Shown here one piece after another: positions 17,871 to 27,408 of a stretch of 64,000 bases of DNA. The translations under genes and the position numbers were made by a program. Source of the DNA: CAIWHR01 sp963726775. GTDB lineage: Bacteria > Pseudomonadota > Gammaproteobacteria > Burkholderiales > Casimicrobiaceae. Numbering within the stretch: the stretch's first letter is position 1; each line of letters starts with the position of its first letter. The notes below the pieces were generated by a model, which had not been told where the DNA came from, did no database searches, and saw nothing but the letters and a program-made list of their open reading frames with translations. The stretch covers positions 22,552 through 86,551 of the forward strand of contig CAVSDL010000013.1 of NCBI GenBank assembly GCA_963726775.1, read 5' to 3'.

Positions 17871-19577
17871 TCAAGGCGTCCGCGACGCGGCGCTCCCCGG
17901 CGGCGTCCACTCCGGCACGCGGCGGCGCATCGTCCGCACCACGCTGTCGTGGAGTCGCTGCCGCAGATCGGGTGTCATGGGCAGAGGCTCTGCCGTCTCG
18001 GCGCGCATCGGCGGGCCCGCGGCTTCCGTCTCCGCGGCGGCCGCCTTCGTCGCAACACCCGCCGAGCTCACCAGCGACGCGAAAATGTCGGTGCGGTTGA
18101 CGAGGTCGCCGTTGTTCACGGCCGCGTAGAACGGCACGAATAGCGTCCCGATGCTGGTCATGCCCTGGTAGTCGCCGAGGAACAGACCCCCGGCATTGGG
18201 GGCGAGGGCGAGGTTGAACGGACCCGCGACGCGGCTTTCGCGCCAGGTGATGCCGTCGGTCGAGCGCGCGATCCAGTAGTCGACGGGCAGATCCGCGGGA
18301 TCGCTCGTGTTGCTGCGCATGTCGAAGTAGGCGACGCCGAACGTGCCGTCGGCGCGAATGGCCACGCTGGGCTCGAATGCCTGCACCGAGGGATCGCGAT
18401 TGATGCGTGCGGCGTTGGACCAGGTGAGGCCGCCGTCGTTCGAGCGCGAGAAGGCGATGCCGTCGCGCAGCCCGGCGGAAAAGCGTGCGTCCTGCCACAC
18501 GACGGCGAGCACCCCGCCGGGGCCGACGGCGATCGCGCCGAGGTTCGCGCCGTCGCGGATCGGCGTGCCGACGTCGGGGTCTTGCGTACCGAGTGCCTGC
18601 ACGGGAGACACCATGACGGGCGCCGACCAGGTAATGCCCTTGTCCTTCGAGCGGATCACCGCGAGCCACGCGCTGACCTTGTTGCCGGGCCCCGTGTCGA
18701 ACTGCGTGCAGAACAGGACGAGCGTGCCGTCGGAAAGCACGGCGATCTGGTTGTTGAGGGTCTGGCTGGCCGGCCCCGGGTCGTAGACGGGGCGAGCGGC
18801 TTCCCAGGACGCTCCGGCGTCGATCGTGCGCGCCATGTAAGCCGGTCCGGTACCGGCCGCGTTCAGCCGGTCCCATACCGCGTAGACATAGCGCGCGTCC
18901 GTCGGATCCGCGGTGATGGAATCCTTGTCGTTGAAGAAACCGGAACCGTCACGGATCAAAGTTGCCGGCGAGCTCCACGTGCCGCCACCGTCGGCCGAGC
19001 GGCTGACAAGGATCGCGCTGGAAGAACCGGATGCCAGCACCTGCCCGTTGAACGAAAGCGAGCTCTGGTAGGCGATCCCATCGGGCGACATCGTCACCCA
19101 CGGATCGGAAGCGCGCTCGTAGTCGCCGCCGTTGCCGCTGTTGCCGCCGGTGCACCGCGTGAATGCGGCTGTCCGCCGTGCCCACGTGCGCCCGCCGTCG
19201 AACGACACGCCGGTCACCAAGCCTTTGGCGCCGCCATTCGACCAACGGTCCTGCTGCCAGACGCCGACGAGATTGTTGAGGTCGCGCGGGTTGACCGCGA
19301 TCCACGGCTCCACCTCGGCGTTCGTGTAAGCCGTTCCGGTCGCCGGCGTGCCTTCGCATCCGGGCGCGAAGGACGAGAGGTACGAAGCCCGGTATTGCGG
19401 ATCGGGCAGTGCGGGATCGCCCGGTGGCGGTGTCGGTAGCACCGGAGTGGGCGCCGGCGACACCGATCCTCCGCCACCGCCACAGGCGGACAACAGCAGC
19501 GCGCAACAGAACGCTGCGATCCACGGCGCAAGTTGCAGGCCGTTGCGCCGGCGTGGCGTTGCTCGATTCGTATTCAT
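17871..19577 (-). CDS. Exo-alpha-sialidase/BNR-repeat (beta-propeller) lipoprotein
   Basis: A 568-residue protein. The leader ends LLLSACGGGGGS, a lipobox followed by a Gly/Ser linker, so a surface or periplasmic lipoprotein is likely. Asp-box (S-x-D-x-G-x-T-W) motifs recur: SFDGGRTWARR, SADGGGTWSSP, TIDAGASWEAA, SKDKGITWSAP, SNDGGLTWSNA and STDGITWRES. They indicate a six-bladed sialidase-type propeller. The sialidase catalytic arginine triad and FRIP motif were not recognised, so glycan hydrolysis is not established. It may equally be a carbohydrate- or protein-binding propeller. The C-terminal 60 residues are low-complexity. Confidence 0.85.
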   Translation of the reverse strand: MNTNRATPRRRNGLQLAPWIAAFCCALLLSACGGGGGSVSPAPTPVLPTPPPGDPALPDPQYRASYLSSFAPGCEGTPATGTAYTNAEVEPWIAVNPRDLNNLVGVWQQDRWSNGGAKGLVTGVSFDGGRTWARRTAAFTRCTGGNSGNGGDYERASDPWVTMSPDGIAYQSSLSFNGQVLASGSSSAILVSRSADGGGTWSSPATLIRDGSGFFNDKDSITADPTDARYVYAVWDRLNAAGTGPAYMARTIDAGASWEAARPVYDPGPASQTLNNQIAVLSDGTLVLFCTQFDTGPGNKVSAWLAVIRSKDKGITWSAPVMVSPVQALGTQDPDVGTPIRDGANLGAIAVGPGGVLAVVWQDARFSAGLRDGIAFSRSNDGGLTWSNAARINRDPSVQAFEPSVAIRADGTFGVAYFDMRSNTSDPADLPVDYWIARSTDGITWRESRVAGPFNLALAPNAGGLFLGDYQGMTSIGTLFVPFYAAVNNGDLVNRTDIFASLVSSAGVATKAAAAETEAAGPPMRAETAEPLPMTPDLRQRLHDSVVRTMRRRVPEWTPPGSAASRTP

Positions 19578-19877
19578 GCGTCAGCGCGCGGATACGCGGG
19601 CACGGTCGGCCATTGCATAGGGTCGCGGCGAATGCCGGGCGGAGTGGAGGTTTCGCCAATGTCGGCCCGGTGCCCGCTGGCGTCAATAGGCCCGCTCGAG
19701 GTGTCGGCGCCGGCACTCCGGGCGCGGATCCCCGACGCGCGGCCTGCGATGCCGGGCCGTCGGCCGCGCCGCGATGCCTGACGCACGGCGGCCCGCGGCT
19801 TCCCGGAGGGCGCCGGTTTGATGCACACTCCGGTATGGGTATTCCCTGCCGGACGCTCCGGTAGCCGTATAGAGACG
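19578..19877. other. Divergent intergenic region, sialidase-like lipoprotein / HNH nuclease
   Basis: This 300-bp gap presumably holds both divergent promoters. No convincing -35/-10 pair, repeat or RNA gene was recognised in it. Confidence 0.3.
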
Positions 19878-20462
19878 ATGATGGAACCGCTGGTACTGAC
19901 CGTGGACATGGCCGGGCTGCCGCAAGCATGGGTCGCTCTCGAGGAAGCCATCACCTATCACGCCAAGCAGATGGTGGCCTGGTCGCTGGGCTACGAAGTG
20001 CGCGAATTCCGGGGCGGCTACCAGCGCAATGGCGTGCGTTCGCGCATCGCGACCAAGTCGATACTCGCCATCAAGGGCAGCGTGGCCGGCCGGCATGGCC
20101 AGGTTCCCGGGCTGACCAACACGCTGCTTTTTGCACGCGACCGGCACCTGTGCGCCTACTGCGGCGAAAGCTACATGTCCCGCGATCTGTCGCGCGACCA
20201 CGTCGTGCCGGTCTCCAAGGGGGGGCGCGATTTCTGGACCAATGCGGTGACCGCGTGCAAGAAATGCAACATCCGGAAGGCGAACCGGACGCCGGAGCAG
20301 GCGGAGATGCCCCTGTTGTACGTCCCTTACGTGCCGAACCGGCACGAGCAGTTCATCCTGCGCAACCGGCGCATCCTCGCGGACCAGATGGAGTACCTGC
20401 TGGCCGGCGTTCCGAAGACGAGCCGGTTGTATCCGATTCCCGAGGCCCCGGCCCTGGTTTGA
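19878..20462 (+). CDS. HNH endonuclease family protein
   Basis: A 194-residue protein. A central HNH/treble-clef module spans about residues 90-150. CAYCGE and CKKCN supply the two zinc-binding Cys pairs, RDHVVPVSKGG carries the catalytic His, and TNAVTACKKCNIRKANRTP completes the fold. The N-terminal 80 residues (VDMAGLPQAWVALEEAITYHAKQMVAWSLG) are typical of the stand-alone HNH proteins common in beta- and gammaproteobacteria. No restriction-modification or phage genes are adjacent. The DNA substrate is unknown; a repair or defence nuclease is possible. The MM start at 19878 is preferred over an upstream in-frame ATG because the conserved N-terminus begins there. Confidence 0.9.
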   Translation: MMEPLVLTVDMAGLPQAWVALEEAITYHAKQMVAWSLGYEVREFRGGYQRNGVRSRIATKSILAIKGSVAGRHGQVPGLTNTLLFARDRHLCAYCGESYMSRDLSRDHVVPVSKGGRDFWTNAVTACKKCNIRKANRTPEQAEMPLLYVPYVPNRHEQFILRNRRILADQMEYLLAGVPKTSRLYPIPEAPALV

Positions 20463-20635
20463 ATCGCCCGTCCGCGGCGCGCAACGAAAGCCGGGCGCCC
20501 GCGGCGCCTATTCTTGCGCCGGCGGAATACCGCGGAGCGGTGCGCGGATTCCGCGCGGGTCCGTCCCGTATTGCCTTTTCTTCGACTATCTGGCCCGGTC
20601 GCTGCATCTGCTTTGAGCCGTTGCCTTCGGTGCGT

Positions 20636-22036
<1,401 letters not shown>

Positions 22037-22198
22037 CTGAACCCCTGGTCAATGCTGCAGTCGCCGCTTGCCGCAATGCGTGCAAGCGGCCGAATCGGCG
22101 TCGCGGATTTCGCGACGAACAGGCACACGATCGTGCCGCCATTCTATCCGCGCCCGGGAAGCCGCGGCGGCGAGGCCGCGCGGCGATCGCGCTCGCGT

Positions 22199-23107
22199 TC
22201 AGTACGGCGGGCGCGCGCCAGGAAAGAACTCGCGCATCATGAAATCTTCGAGCTCCGCATTGTCGGCGGGGCGAGCGGACAGCGTAGTCCGGTAACCCAG
22301 GCGCAGCGACAGAAACGAAAAGTCCCCGGTCTCGCTCTCGCGAATGATCGCGATGATCCTGCGGGCGATGGCAATGCGGATGTCGGCGTTGTCGCCGATG
22401 CGGACCTCGATCCGCTGCTTGATGTTGCGTCCGATGTCCTTGTTCCAGCCGTTGAATATGAATTCGGCCTCGCTCGAACCGATGCGCGTTATCTGGAAGA
22501 TGCCGCCGCCGCTCCTGGGATCGTAGCCGAAGGTCGGGGTGGGATTCGACGCGAGATTCGCGGCGACGATCCGGTTCCGGCGTTCGATGTCCGCTTCGGC
22601 CGGCGGCGCGTTCGACGCGTTGCCCTGGGCTGCTGACGGCGGCGGCGCGCCGCGGGAGCGTCGTCTTGCCTCGATGTAGGACGAAAGGTCACTGCCGGAC
22701 GCGACGGGTGCCGGTGGCGGCGCGGCTGCCGATTGAACGGTCGCCGGAGGTGCGCTGTCGGGCGCGCTCTGCCTTGCCGCAATGACCGGAGGCGGCAATG
22801 ACGCCGGCGGCGCGGCAGGTGGCGGGGGCGGCCGGCGGAATGTCGATGGCGGGCCCGGATGCGCCGGCGCAGATGACGGGGCCGGTGGCGGCGTCGCCGG
22901 CGCGCTGTCGCGAGGAACCAGTTGCGCCACCAGTGCGCCGCTTGCCTGGCCGCGCTCGCCGTCCTCGAACGACAGGGCGCGCATCCGCGGCAGCCACGTC
23001 CACATCGCCAGCGCATGCACCACCAGCGACAGCGCAACGGCCACCCGGATGGCCGGAATGGTCACCTCGTCGTACCGGGTGCGCCGCTCGCTGCGCCATT
23101 CGCTCAT
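22199..23107 (-). CDS. Proline-rich single-pass inner-membrane protein (TonB-like layout)
   Basis: A 302-residue protein. The start at 23107 has GAGG five bases upstream. It has a short cytoplasmic N-terminus, one membrane helix (IRVAVALSLVVHALAMWTWL), a long Pro/Ala-rich periplasmic region (residues about 60-175), then a conserved C-terminal domain. That domain includes RNRIVAANLASNPTPTFGYDP, GGGIFQITRIGSSEAEFIFNGWN and IRIAIARRIIAIIRE. The layout resembles TonB/TolA-type spanning proteins, but the C-terminal domain is not TonB. It is a conserved betaproteobacterial protein of unknown function. It ends 162 bp upstream of asnS on the same strand. Confidence 0.8.
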   Translation of the reverse strand: MSEWRSERRTRYDEVTIPAIRVAVALSLVVHALAMWTWLPRMRALSFEDGERGQASGALVAQLVPRDSAPATPPPAPSSAPAHPGPPSTFRRPPPPPAAPPASLPPPVIAARQSAPDSAPPATVQSAAAPPPAPVASGSDLSSYIEARRRSRGAPPPSAAQGNASNAPPAEADIERRNRIVAANLASNPTPTFGYDPRSGGGIFQITRIGSSEAEFIFNGWNKDIGRNIKQRIEVRIGDNADIRIAIARRIIAIIRESETGDFSFLSLRLGYRTTLSARPADNAELEDFMMREFFPGARPPY

Positions 23108-23334
23108 CGGATCCTCGAGGCGTACGCCCTGCACCCTGGAGATCTGCGGTGTTGCGATCCCGTGGGCCCCGGGTCGGACCGCAAGGCTCGACGCCGCCGG
23201 ACAGGAAGCGGGGTGCGCCGGGAGGCCGATGCTCCGGTGCGCGCCGGCGCGAATTACGCGCGGGGGTGCGACCAGGGCGGTCGCGGCGCGGCTACCCGTC
23301 GGGCACTATGATGCGAACCGCGCGGATGCGCCGA

Positions 23335-24300
23335 TCAGGGTGCGACTTCCTTCCAGCCCGCGCCCGGATCGAACGCCGCCATCTTCGCGCCGATCGCGGC
23401 GGAATCCTTGCCCAGATCCTTTTGATAGACCTTGCCGTTGTTGCTGACGACGAAGGTCATCACGCCGCTTTCGCCCCAAGCCGCGGGATACGCGACCATC
23501 GCGAAGCCGGCGATCATCCGGCCGTTGATCACGTAGCTGTACGCGCCCCCTGGGGCCCTGGCGCCCTGGCGGGTCAGGATCCTGAAGTGGTAGCCCCGGT
23601 ACGCATCGCCCTCCGTGTGGCCCTTGAGATAGGCCGAACTTTCCGCGATCAGCGGCCCGAAGGGGCTTTCCTCTTCGCCCTTCGCGGCATCGGCGGGCCA
23701 GAACAGGCCGTCGTGCTTGCCAGGCGTGCTGGCCAGCCTCTGCGCATACTGGAGCACGCCATCGCCGTCGCGGTCCCGCGACGCATACACGCGCTGGGCG
23801 TCGAGATACGCGCGCAGCACGTGGATGGCGCTGAGCTCGTTCCCGCCGATGCGGCGGTTGACGATCTCCTCCGCGCCTTCCTCCGTCGCGTAGCGCCAGC
23901 GCTCACCCACGCGCACGATGGGAATGGGCATCGGCCAGGCCCTGTCGCCGATCACGAGCACGCGGCGATCCTTGCCGGACTCGTCCAGCACGCGGAACGC
24001 CTGCATGGCCGCGAGGATCTTCGCCCGCGTCGCGCTGCTGGCCGCGCGGTCGGGGCTGGTGACCAGGTTCTTGTGCTCTTCGCCGAAGATCGCGATCATC
24101 GCCGCATCGTCGTCGGCCTTGAGCGCCGCCATGAGCGCATCCACGGCTTCCGCAGGGGTCGCGAACGTCTGTTGCGGGGCCGCGGCCGCGGCGAGCGGAA
24201 CGGCGACCAGGAGCGCCAGCGCGAACTGACGAAACTGAAATAGGATGTGGGTTGCGTTCATGCGCGAAGCCGTCCTGTCGATGGTCTTGAATGTGTTCAT
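23335..24300 (-). CDS. DUF2950 family secreted protein
   Basis: A 321-residue protein. It begins MNTFKTIDRTASR with GGAG seven bases upstream. A second in-frame ATG at residue 14 begins MNATHILFQFRQFALALLVAVPLAAAAAPQQ, which looks like the signal peptide proper. The mature protein shows the DUF2950 pattern FATPAEAVDALMAALKADD, GKDRRVLVIGDRAWPMPIP, GERWRYATEEGAEEIVNRRIGGNEL and YHFRILTRQG. The function is unknown. It starts 13 bp after the DUF3300 gene, and the two families are commonly adjacent, so they probably act together in the envelope. Confidence 0.92.
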   Translation of the reverse strand: MNTFKTIDRTASRMNATHILFQFRQFALALLVAVPLAAAAAPQQTFATPAEAVDALMAALKADDDAAMIAIFGEEHKNLVTSPDRAASSATRAKILAAMQAFRVLDESGKDRRVLVIGDRAWPMPIPIVRVGERWRYATEEGAEEIVNRRIGGNELSAIHVLRAYLDAQRVYASRDRDGDGVLQYAQRLASTPGKHDGLFWPADAAKGEEESPFGPLIAESSAYLKGHTEGDAYRGYHFRILTRQGARAPGGAYSYVINGRMIAGFAMVAYPAAWGESGVMTFVVSNNGKVYQKDLGKDSAAIGAKMAAFDPGAGWKEVAP

Positions 24301-24313
24301 GTTGGCGCTCCGG

Positions 24314-25588
24314 TCATCGTCCGCGGCCGCCGCCGCCGCGGCCGCCGCCACCACCACCACCGCGCGCGCCGCCGCCGCCGCCACCACCACGCGCACCACC
24401 GCCGCCGCTCGGCATCGAGCTTCGACTCGACGCGCCGCGCGAACTGTCCTGCTGCGCCTGACGTCCGGAATCGTATCCTCCGAATGCGCCGCCTCCGGAG
24501 CCTCCGCCTCGATTGGCGCTGCCGCCGCCCGACGGGTCACGCGGCGAGGCGCTGACCGAACCTGCGGAAGCGCGTCCGGCGCCACCGGCCGCTCCCGCCG
24601 ACGTTGTCGATGGCCGGGCGCCACCTGCGGCGGCTCCTGCCCCGGCCCCCCCGCCAGCGCGCGCATCACCCACGCGCGCGTTCGTCGAGGGCGTCCTGCC
24701 GACCGTGCTGCTGACCTGTCCCGGTTGCTTGTTGGACTTCCACGCGGTGCCCCCGCCGGCAGGCTGCTGCGACGGCCGGTTGATGTTGCCGGTGTTGATG
24801 TTGCCGGTGTTGATATTGGTGTTGCGATTGATGTTGATGTCGCCGCCGCCGTAGTTCGCGCCGTAGTGGCCGCCGTTCCAGGCCGCCCCGATGGCCGCAC
24901 CCCAGATCACTCCCGCGGCGAGCGCGGCACCTGGCGCGTACGGGTAGTAGTACGACGGGTACGGTGTCGGCCAGTAGCCCCAGGCCGGCGCGCCGTATAC
25001 GACCACGGTTGCCGGGTTGTACTGCGGCACGTAGATCACCTGCGGATCGGCCGGGACAATCGTGATGATCTCCTTCTCGGCCGCCACGACCTGCTTGCCG
25101 TCGGACTTGAGGTTGCCCGCGGCCTGCGCCCGGCGACGGAAACTCTGGATCGCGTCCAGCACGGCGCCCTGATCGGAGACGACCGCCTCACCCAGCGCCG
25201 CCGTCCAGTCGAGATCGGCGCTCATCTTTTTCACGACGTCGGGATAGTTCAGCAGCGACTTGACCGCATCGTCCCACTTGTCGTCGACGGCAAGCTTCGG
25301 ATCCGTCTTGCGCTTGTCGAGAAAGCGGTCCGCCTGCACGAGCTGGAGCGGATTGGTCGACGCCGGCAGGATGATGGCGACGAGATCGTCGGGATACAGC
25401 GCGATCGGGCCGACGAGATTTTCGAGCGTGTCCGGGGACGACGGAGGCGCCGCGCCTCCGCCTGCCGCCGGTGCCTGGCTGGCGGCCTGCGTGGCAACGG
25501 CCAACGACAACAGTATCGCGATACCCGTGCGCCAGCACGAGAGCGCGCGACGTCCAGGGGCTGTGGGGAAATCTGATCGATTCGTCAT
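24314..25588 (-). CDS. DUF3300 family secreted protein with Gly/Asn-rich tail
   Basis: A 424-residue protein. The signal peptide ends around ATQAASQAPA. The conserved DUF3300 region (residues about 45-190) includes LENLVGPIALYPDDLVAIILPAST, DDKWDDAVKSLLNYPDVVKKMS and ITIVPADPQVIYVPQYNPATVVVYG. A Tyr/Pro segment and a possible membrane stretch follow. The tail begins with Asn repeats (NINRNTNINTGNINTGNINR) and ends in about 60 Gly/Arg/Ser-rich residues. It is the first gene of a two-gene unit with the DUF2950 gene. The role is unknown; the tail suggests surface or matrix interaction. Confidence 0.9.
   Translation of the reverse strand: MTNRSDFPTAPGRRALSCWRTGIAILLSLAVATQAASQAPAAGGGAAPPSSPDTLENLVGPIALYPDDLVAIILPASTNPLQLVQADRFLDKRKTDPKLAVDDKWDDAVKSLLNYPDVVKKMSADLDWTAALGEAVVSDQGAVLDAIQSFRRRAQAAGNLKSDGKQVVAAEKEIITIVPADPQVIYVPQYNPATVVVYGAPAWGYWPTPYPSYYYPYAPGAALAAGVIWGAAIGAAWNGGHYGANYGGGDININRNTNINTGNINTGNINRPSQQPAGGGTAWKSNKQPGQVSSTVGRTPSTNARVGDARAGGGAGAGAAAGGARPSTTSAGAAGGAGRASAGSVSASPRDPSGGGSANRGGGSGGGAFGGYDSGRQAQQDSSRGASSRSSMPSGGGGARGGGGGGGARGGGGGGGRGGGGRGR
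24779..24842 (-). repeat. Short tandem repeat encoding the Asn-rich NINTG segment
   Basis: Two adjacent perfect 15-bp units of gttgatgttgccggt (plus-strand reading) are followed by diverged ttgatattggtgttg units, encoding NINRNTNINTGNINTG in the DUF3300 protein. The tract is prone to slippage, so length variation between strains would be expected. Confidence 0.6.
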
Positions 25589-25841
25589 GCGTGCTCCATA
25601 TCCGAGATGCCTTGGCTGGGAACGAGCGAGAAAATCCGTTTAGCAATGCTGGCGCGACGGCGGGTATTCATGTTGCGCAAGCGTGGAAGGCTGTGTCACG
25701 CATTGACGTGCCCCGGCAGTCCCGATTCACCGACACGAACCCTGATTCGTCACGCTCGGCAGGGCGTGGGAGGAATTGAATCTCTGCAACCTTCGCCGTG
25801 TCTCGCTCGGCTTCAAACGGAGCAACGGCGGCCGAAAAACG

Positions 25842-25917
<76 letters not shown>

Positions 25918-26044
25918 ATCAGGGGCGACATCATAGCGGGAATGGCACTTCCCGTAAACTCGGGGGCCCGGGCGCGACCTAGGGAGGTGGAAAAATGCGG
26001 GAGCATCACCATCTGGAAGCTTCCGACGCAACGAAAGCGAGCTC

Positions 26045-26971
26045 ATGAGCCTCCTGATCGACCTCATCCAGTACTTTGGCCTCGCGTTCGTATTCGTCAA
26101 CGTGTTCCTGCTGCAAGGCGGGCTGCCGCTGCCGGCCTATCCAACGCTGATCGTCACGGGCGCGCTCGCGGCCCGCGGCGGGTATTCGCTGCCGGCGCTG
26201 CTCGCCACGGCGGTCGCGGCGTCCGTGATCGCCGATATCGCGTGGTACGCCGCCGGGCGCCGTATTGGCGGCCCGGTGCTGAAAATGCTGTGCCGCGTGT
26301 CGCTGTCGCCCGATTCGTGCGTGCGCCAGACCGAAACCATCTTCACACGCTGGGGTGCCTCGTCGCTGATGGTCGCCAAGTTCATCCCCGGGTTTGCGTC
26401 GGTGGCCACCGCGATGGCCGGTGTCGTGCGCCTGTCGCCGTGGCGCTTCGTCCTGTGCGATGCAATCGGCGCGGCATTGTGGTCGGGCGTCGCGATCGGG
26501 CTGGGCTACGTCTTTCGGGACGCGGTCAACGACGTGCTGGCGGTGTTCGAGGCGATGGGAAAGGCGGGCCTGGTGATCATCGCCGCGGGCTTTGTCGGAT
26601 ACGTCCTCGTGAAGTGGGTGCAACGGAAACGATTCATCCGCCAGTTGCGCATGGATCGGGTGAGCGTCGACGATCTGCGCAATCTGGTCGCATCGGGTGG
26701 CGCCACCACGATCATCGACGTGCGCTCGCCGATGTCGCAGGCGGTCACCGGCCGCATTCCCGGCGCGATGACCGTCGACGTCAACAACATGAAGGTGGAA
26801 CTCCTCGCCATCGCGGCCGAGAACGAGGTCATCGTCTATTGCCAGTGCCCGAACGAATACACGGCGGCCAAGGTCGCGAAGGCGCTGTTGCAGCACGGCT
26901 TCAAGCGCGTGCGGCCGCTTGCCGGCGGCATCGACGCGTGGATCGCGGCGGGCTACGAGGTCGAGCGCTGA
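26045..26971 (+). CDS. DedA-family membrane protein fused to a rhodanese domain
   Basis: A 308-residue protein. Residues 1-200 are a DedA/SNARE-associated fold with several membrane helices and the motifs LLQGGLPLPAYPTLIVTGALAARG and MVAKFIPGFASVATAMAGVVRLS, whose F-x-P-G segment is conserved in DedA. Residues about 210-308 are a rhodanese domain: IIDVRSP, then the catalytic loop VIVYCQCPNEYTAAKVAKAL with the active Cys, and the ending PLAGGIDAWIAAGY. DedA proteins are inner-membrane lipid scramblase or transport candidates, and the rhodanese domain would face the cytoplasm. Fusions of this kind occur in proteobacteria. Their substrate is unknown. Confidence 0.92.
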   Translation: MSLLIDLIQYFGLAFVFVNVFLLQGGLPLPAYPTLIVTGALAARGGYSLPALLATAVAASVIADIAWYAAGRRIGGPVLKMLCRVSLSPDSCVRQTETIFTRWGASSLMVAKFIPGFASVATAMAGVVRLSPWRFVLCDAIGAALWSGVAIGLGYVFRDAVNDVLAVFEAMGKAGLVIIAAGFVGYVLVKWVQRKRFIRQLRMDRVSVDDLRNLVASGGATTIIDVRSPMSQAVTGRIPGAMTVDVNNMKVELLAIAAENEVIVYCQCPNEYTAAKVAKALLQHGFKRVRPLAGGIDAWIAAGYEVER

Positions 26972-27024
26972 TCGATCCGCTGCGGGCCATGTTAGATTCG
27001 CAACGTGTACTTTCGGGAGCCTAC

Positions 27025-27408
27025 ATGACCAAGGAAGCCATAACGTCCAAGCACGCGCCGGCGGCGCTGGGCCCCTATTCGCAGGGCATCCGCGCCGGAG
27101 GCACCGTGTACCTGTCCGGCCAGCTGGGCCTGGATCCCGCGACTGGAATCCTGGCCGAAGGCGTCGAGGCTCAGACGCACCGGGTGTTCAAGAACCTGCG
27201 CGCGGTGGCGCAGGCCGCCGGAGGCGAACTCGACGACATCGTGAAGCTGACGCTGCTGATGGCGGACCTCGCGGATTTCGCCAAGGTCAACGAGATCATG
27301 ATGACCTATTTCACCGCCCCCTATCCGGCGCGCGCGACATATCAGGTCGCGGCGCTGCCGAAGGGGGCGCGGGTCGAGATCGAGGGCGTGCTGGTGGTTG
27401 GATCCTAG
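27025..27408 (+). CDS. ridA: RidA family reactive imine/enamine deaminase
   Basis: A 127-residue protein of typical length. APAALGPYSQGIRAGGTVYLSGQLGLDP is the family N-terminal region, and YFTAPYPARATYQVAALPKGARVEIEGV carries the conserved Arg and Glu that bind the carboxylate and water. RidA hydrolyses 2-aminoacrylate and related imines formed by PLP enzymes, protecting the cell from their damage. It overlaps or abuts the recG start, so translation of the two is probably coupled. Confidence 0.95.
   Translation: MTKEAITSKHAPAALGPYSQGIRAGGTVYLSGQLGLDPATGILAEGVEAQTHRVFKNLRAVAQAAGGELDDIVKLTLLMADLADFAKVNEIMMTYFTAPYPARATYQVAALPKGARVEIEGVLVVGS

Noticed and set aside
19878..20462. A restriction-modification or phage-defence island around the HNH nuclease
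   Set aside because: Neighbours are asnS and a lipoprotein gene, with no methyltransferase or phage genes; the family is a common stand-alone protein.
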